A stretch of 7,799 nucleotides of DNA from Thiobacillus sp. (lineage in GTDB: Bacteria; Pseudomonadota; Gammaproteobacteria; Burkholderiales; Thiobacillaceae): positions 1-7,799 of the forward strand of contig JANJUT010000224.1 in NCBI GenBank assembly GCA_024710445.1. The letters are read 5' to 3'. A program made the position numbers and the translations under genes. Positions 5,720 to 7,799 of the stretch are shown here, in pieces. Numbering within the stretch: position 1 is the first letter of the stretch; every line of letters begins with the position of its first letter. The notes under the pieces are model-generated. The model did no database searches and was not told where the DNA came from. It saw only the letters and a list, made by a program, of their open reading frames with translations.

Positions 5720-5917
5720 ATGCACGCCGAACTCGATACCCTCGAAGCCAAAATCCGCCAGGTGGCCGAACTGAGCCAGACCCTGCGGCGGGAAAACATT
5801 GCCCTGCGCCAGCAACTGCTGACCGCACAACAGGACAACAAGCAGCTGACCACGCGGCTGGAGGCCGCCAAGGTCCGCCTGAATGCATTGCTCGACACCT
5901 TGCCGGAGGACGCGTAA
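5720..5917 (+). CDS. Small coiled-coil protein of the TIGR02449 / ZapB-like type, 65 aa
   Basis: A 65-residue protein that is almost entirely one coiled coil. Heptad-spaced Leu, Ile and Val residues run from LDTLEAKI (residues 5-12) to LNALLDTLPE (54-63), with many Gln, Arg and Glu between. The pattern and the closing LPE are typical of the small family annotated as TIGR02449, found directly before zapA in many proteobacteria. By position and shape it resembles the division factor ZapB, which bridges ZapA-bound FtsZ and the chromosome, but direct homology is not shown. Its stop overlaps the zapA start by one base (TAATG), so the two are translationally coupled. No Shine-Dalgarno precedes the ATG, and no alternative in-frame start lies close by. 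The frame is open further upstream, but that part is non-coding. Confidence 0.88.
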   Translation: MHAELDTLEAKIRQVAELSQTLRRENIALRQQLLTAQQDNKQLTTRLEAAKVRLNALLDTLPEDA

Positions 5918-6219
5918 TGGCCAGCCCGCGCTCAATCGAAATTCATATTCTGGGCCGCCCGTACAAGGTGGCCTGCACCCGCGAGGAAGAGTCGGCCCTG
6001 GTTGCGGCAGCCGATTATCTGGACGACAAGATGCGGGCGATCCGTGACAACAGCAAGGTGATCGGCGCCGAACGCATCGCCATCATGGCCGGACTCAATC
6101 TGGCGCACGACCTGCTCACCCATGGCGGCGGCGGTCTGATCGAAGAGGCCCGCACCCGGGTGGCGCATTGCAACACCCTGCTCGATTCAGTGCTGGAAGA
6201 TCAGGACAAACTCTTCTAA
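5917..6219 (+). CDS. zapA: Cell division protein ZapA
   Basis: A cytoplasmic FtsZ-binding protein that cross-links FtsZ protofilaments and stabilises the Z ring. The 100-residue length is normal. The N-terminal globular part shows the family pattern SIEIHILGRPYKVAC (residues 6-20) followed by EEESALVAAADYLDDKM. The middle has the typical AERIAIMAGLNLAHDLL stretch. The C-terminal part is a helix suited to the coiled-coil dimer or tetramer, ending in DQDKLF. A strong Shine-Dalgarno GGAGGA (5905-5910) lies within the end of the preceding gene, six nt before the ATG, and the two genes share one base. 6S RNA and the folate cyclo-ligase follow, the conserved proteobacterial order that supports this identification. 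Confidence 0.95.
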   Translation: MASPRSIEIHILGRPYKVACTREEESALVAAADYLDDKMRAIRDNSKVIGAERIAIMAGLNLAHDLLTHGGGGLIEEARTRVAHCNTLLDSVLEDQDKLF

Positions 6220-6225
6220 ACTGGC

Positions 6226-6411
6226 GGTGTTCCCTGCGGTGTTCGAGGCTGGTTGCAATTTCTCTGAACCAATGCATTCGTGCAAGGCTGCGATCTATTC
6301 CGATGTGGGTGTGCGCGTGACACGTCTCATGTGCCCAAAACGTCTTTGAACGCGGCCGTCTTGGACCCAGGTTCAAGAGTCCGCAGCCAGTCACGGCACA
6401 GGCGGGGAGCC
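6226..6411 (+). ncRNA. ssrS: 6S RNA (ssrS)
   Basis: 6S RNA mimics an open promoter, binds the sigma70 RNA polymerase holoenzyme and damps transcription in stationary phase. Evidence is position (between zapA and the folate cyclo-ligase, as in E. coli) plus sequence and folding. Near the 5' end TGTTCG (6240-6245) matches the conserved TGTTCG in the E. coli RNA. The 3' half TTGGACCCAGGTTCAAGAGTC resembles the E. coli apical region. TTGAAC (6346-6351) pairs with GTTCAA (6371-6376). The ends form the closing stem, with CCCTG (6232-6236) pairing CGGGG (6403-6407) and GGC (6223-6225) pairing GCC (6409-6411). GGCTG (6248-6252) can pair with CAGCC (6383-6387). The length of about 185 nt is typical. 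Ends are approximate by a few bases. The longest minus-strand frame across it is antisense and not credible. Confidence 0.87.
6404..6409 (+). promoter_or_regulatory. Ribosome binding site of the folate gene inside the 6S 3' arm
   Basis: GGGGAG is the only Shine-Dalgarno-like sequence before the ATG at 6422, with a rather long 12-nt spacer. The same bases are the 3' arm of the 6S closing stem and pair with the TCCC region at 6231-6234. A transcript reading through 6S would have this site hidden when 6S is folded. Confidence 0.5.
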
Positions 6412-6421
6412 TTTCCACCCA

Positions 6422-7024
6422 ATGAATAAATCCACCCTTCGGCGGCAACTCAAGGCCGCACGCAACACCTTCACGCTCACCGACCGCCGCAAGGCCGGCC
6501 GCGCTTCTCTACGCCTCGCCCTGCGCCATGGACTGTTGCTGCGTGCGCAGCGCATCGCTTTCTATTTGCCGCAGGGCGGCGAGTTTGATGCCCATCCGCT
6601 GCTCAACCAGGCCTTGTGGATGCAGCGTGACTGCTATCTGCCGGTGCTGCCACGTCGTGGACGGGTGATGCGTTTTGGCCGCGTGGGCCGCCACACGCGC
6701 ATGCACCCCAATCGCTATGGCATTCCCGAGCCGCTCGATGCGCGGCCCCTGCGCGCGCGCCAACTCGACCTGTTGTTGATGCCGCTGGTGGGATTCGACA
6801 GCGCGGGTCATCGGCTGGGGATGGGCGGCGGCTACTACGATGCCACGCTGGCGTACATGCAGCATCGGCGAAGCTGGCGCAAACCACGGCTGGTCGGCCT
6901 GGCATACGAATGCCAGCGGGTGGAGAAACTGCCGCACGAGCCATGGGACATGCCGCTCGATGCAGTGCTCACCGAGCGCCAACTCTATCGTTTCACCTCC
7001 GCCACGCGACCTCACCCAAGCTGA
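6422..7024 (+). CDS. fau: 5-formyltetrahydrofolate cyclo-ligase (MTHFS)
   Basis: This cytoplasmic enzyme uses ATP to convert 5-formyltetrahydrofolate to 5,10-methenyltetrahydrofolate, returning the stored form to one-carbon metabolism. It has 200 residues. Seen are the basic N-terminus STLRRQLKAAR (residues 4-14), PQGGEFDAHPLL (50-61) where the substrate and metal site lies in relatives, GIPEP (100-104), DLLLMPLVGFD (116-126), the nucleotide-binding GMGGGYYD (133-140), and LPHEPWDMPLDAVLTE (170-185), which closes the family fold. The ATG at 6422 lies 10 nt after the 6S 3' end; no better upstream start exists. The gene is known as ygfA or fau and is cotranscribed with 6S RNA in E. coli. The same arrangement here suggests readthrough expression. 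Confidence 0.95.
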   Translation: MNKSTLRRQLKAARNTFTLTDRRKAGRASLRLALRHGLLLRAQRIAFYLPQGGEFDAHPLLNQALWMQRDCYLPVLPRRGRVMRFGRVGRHTRMHPNRYGIPEPLDARPLRARQLDLLLMPLVGFDSAGHRLGMGGGYYDATLAYMQHRRSWRKPRLVGLAYECQRVEKLPHEPWDMPLDAVLTERQLYRFTSATRPHPS

Positions 7025-7037
7025 CGCCGAATAAAAA

Positions 7038-7064
7038 AATCCCCCGATCGCTTCTCGGGGGATT
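7038..7064 (-). terminator. Intrinsic terminator of the symporter gene, possibly bidirectional
   Basis: A perfect 10-bp stem, AATCCCCCGA with TCGGGGGATT, surrounds a 7-nt loop (7048-7054). On the minus strand the stem runs into seven consecutive Ts, so it is a textbook terminator for the symporter whose stop is at 7095. In the plus direction the following bases (GCCTTG) are not T-rich, so termination of the folate gene (stop at 7024) would be weaker. Confidence 0.92.
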
Positions 7065-7092
7065 GCCTTGTCGTCGGTACCGCAATCAGCAG

Positions 7093-7799
7093 CTAGCGTT
7101 TCACTTCCCGAGCCAGCTCGCCACTCTTCAGCTTCACCTGATAGTCCACCAGCATGGTCTTCACCTTGCCGCTCAGCAGATACAGTCCCAGAAAATTGGG
7201 GAAAGCCATGGCCAGCACCAGCAGATCGGTGAAATCGAGCATGTTGGCGGCACTCGCCACCGAGGCGATCACGATGAAGACCAGGAACATCACGCGGTAG
7301 GCGATCGAGGCCCGCTCGCCGAACAGGTAGGTCCAGCAGCGTTCACCGTAGTAAGACCACGAAATCATCGTGCTGTAGGCAAACAGCACCACCGATATCG
7401 TCAGAATCATCGGGAACCAGTCCGACACCGTGGCGAACGCCACCGAGGTCAACGCCGCGCCCTTGCTGGCTTCGCGAATCGCCAGTGTGGCCGGATCGTT
7501 GTACACGCCGGTAATCACGATCACCAGTGCGGTCATGGTGCAGATCACGATAGTGTCGATGAAGGGCTCATACAGTGCGACCATGCCCTGACGAACCGGG
7601 TATTTGACCGAAGCAGTGGAGTGCACGATGGCGGCCGATCCCAGGCCGGCCTCGCTGGAAAACATGGCGCGCTTGAAACCCTGTACCAGCGCCCCGACCA
7701 TGCCGCCCGCCACCGCAATCGGGGAAAAGGCTTCATTCACGATCGTGCCCAGTGCCCGGGGAACCTGCTCGATATTGCCCAGAATGATCCACAAACACG
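7093..7799 (-). CDS. AGCS-family sodium:alanine/glycine symporter, C-terminal part (5' end outside window)
   Basis: An inner-membrane secondary transporter that imports alanine, glycine or similar amino acids with Na+. Only the last 235 codons or so are present. The frame stays open to the right edge, and the codon at 7792-7794 is an internal TTG rather than a start. The family motif is clear in FKRAMFSSEAGLGSA followed by KYPVRQGMVALYEPFIDT, which matches the usual GLFSNEAG...PVRQG...EPFIDT pattern. Several hydrophobic segments follow: IVICTMTALVIVITG, FPMILTISVVLFAYSTM, YRVMFLVFIVIASVAS and DLLVLAMAFPNFLGLYLLSG. The tail ends with a charged cytoplasmic-type stretch, KLKSGELAREVKR. The exact substrate cannot be told from this part. 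It has its own terminator and converges with the folate gene. Confidence 0.94.
   Translation of the reverse strand, partial: CLWIILGNIEQVPRALGTIVNEAFSPIAVAGGMVGALVQGFKRAMFSSEAGLGSAAIVHSTASVKYPVRQGMVALYEPFIDTIVICTMTALVIVITGVYNDPATLAIREASKGAALTSVAFATVSDWFPMILTISVVLFAYSTMISWSYYGERCWTYLFGERASIAYRVMFLVFIVIASVASAANMLDFTDLLVLAMAFPNFLGLYLLSGKVKTMLVDYQVKLKSGELAREVKR

Noticed and set aside
5294..5935. N-terminal extension of the receptor frame up to 5935
   Set aside because: It would translate through the cobalamin riboswitch and the divergent promoter region. The signal peptide begins at 5293, which fixes the start.
6116..6448. Minus-strand ORF of 110 codons across 6S RNA
   Set aside because: Antisense to the 3' end of zapA and to the whole 6S RNA; no protein features and no ribosome binding site.
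7792..7794. Start codon of the symporter at 7794
   Set aside because: The codon is TTG in the middle of the conserved protein, and half of the family length is missing, so the gene simply continues past the window edge.

Overview
The window reads as an ordinary chromosomal segment of a GC-rich proteobacterium, most likely a betaproteobacterium. The strongest clue is the block small coiled-coil protein - zapA - 6S RNA - 5-formyltetrahydrofolate cyclo-ligase, a conserved proteobacterial arrangement. The protein flavour (GluQ-RS, CobO, a BtuB-type receptor, group I truncated haemoglobin) fits. I cannot name genus or species from the sequence alone. I see no transposase, integrase, CRISPR array or phage gene.

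Layout. Positions 1-73 hold a minus-strand tRNA with anticodon CAT, missing its 3' end at the window edge, behind a near-consensus promoter with a GC-rich discriminator. From 172 to 2735 four minus-strand genes follow one another with short gaps. In transcription order they are a truncated haemoglobin, the corrinoid adenosyltransferase cobO, the tRNA-Asp modifying enzyme gluQ, and an unrecognised 184-residue protein. Three perfect copies of a 7-bp repeat sit between the last two. Positions 2736-3247 are mostly non-coding, with one small plus-strand ORF of doubtful status. From 3248 to 5293 lies a minus-strand TonB-dependent receptor preceded by a complete cobalamin riboswitch (about 5372-5551), so it is almost certainly a vitamin B12 receptor. 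Divergently, 5720-6219 encode a ZapB-like small coiled-coil protein and ZapA, overlapping by one base. 6S RNA follows, then the folate gene ending at 7024. A strong terminator at 7038-7064 serves the minus-strand AGCS sodium:amino-acid symporter, which runs off the right edge.

How the genes relate. The receptor imports cobalamin and CobO adenosylates it, but only the receptor has a riboswitch in this window. gluQ lies directly downstream of cobO. GluQ acts on queuosine in tRNA-Asp, and one known enzyme for the last step of queuosine synthesis (QueG) needs cobalamin, so a loose link is possible but inferred. The division genes, 6S RNA and the folate enzyme form the second, conserved block.

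I found no convincing undescribed multi-gene system. The most checkable oddities are an atypical distal haem pocket in the truncated haemoglobin, competing pairings in the riboswitch expression platform, the folate gene's Shine-Dalgarno lying inside the 6S closing stem, and the heptamer repeat.
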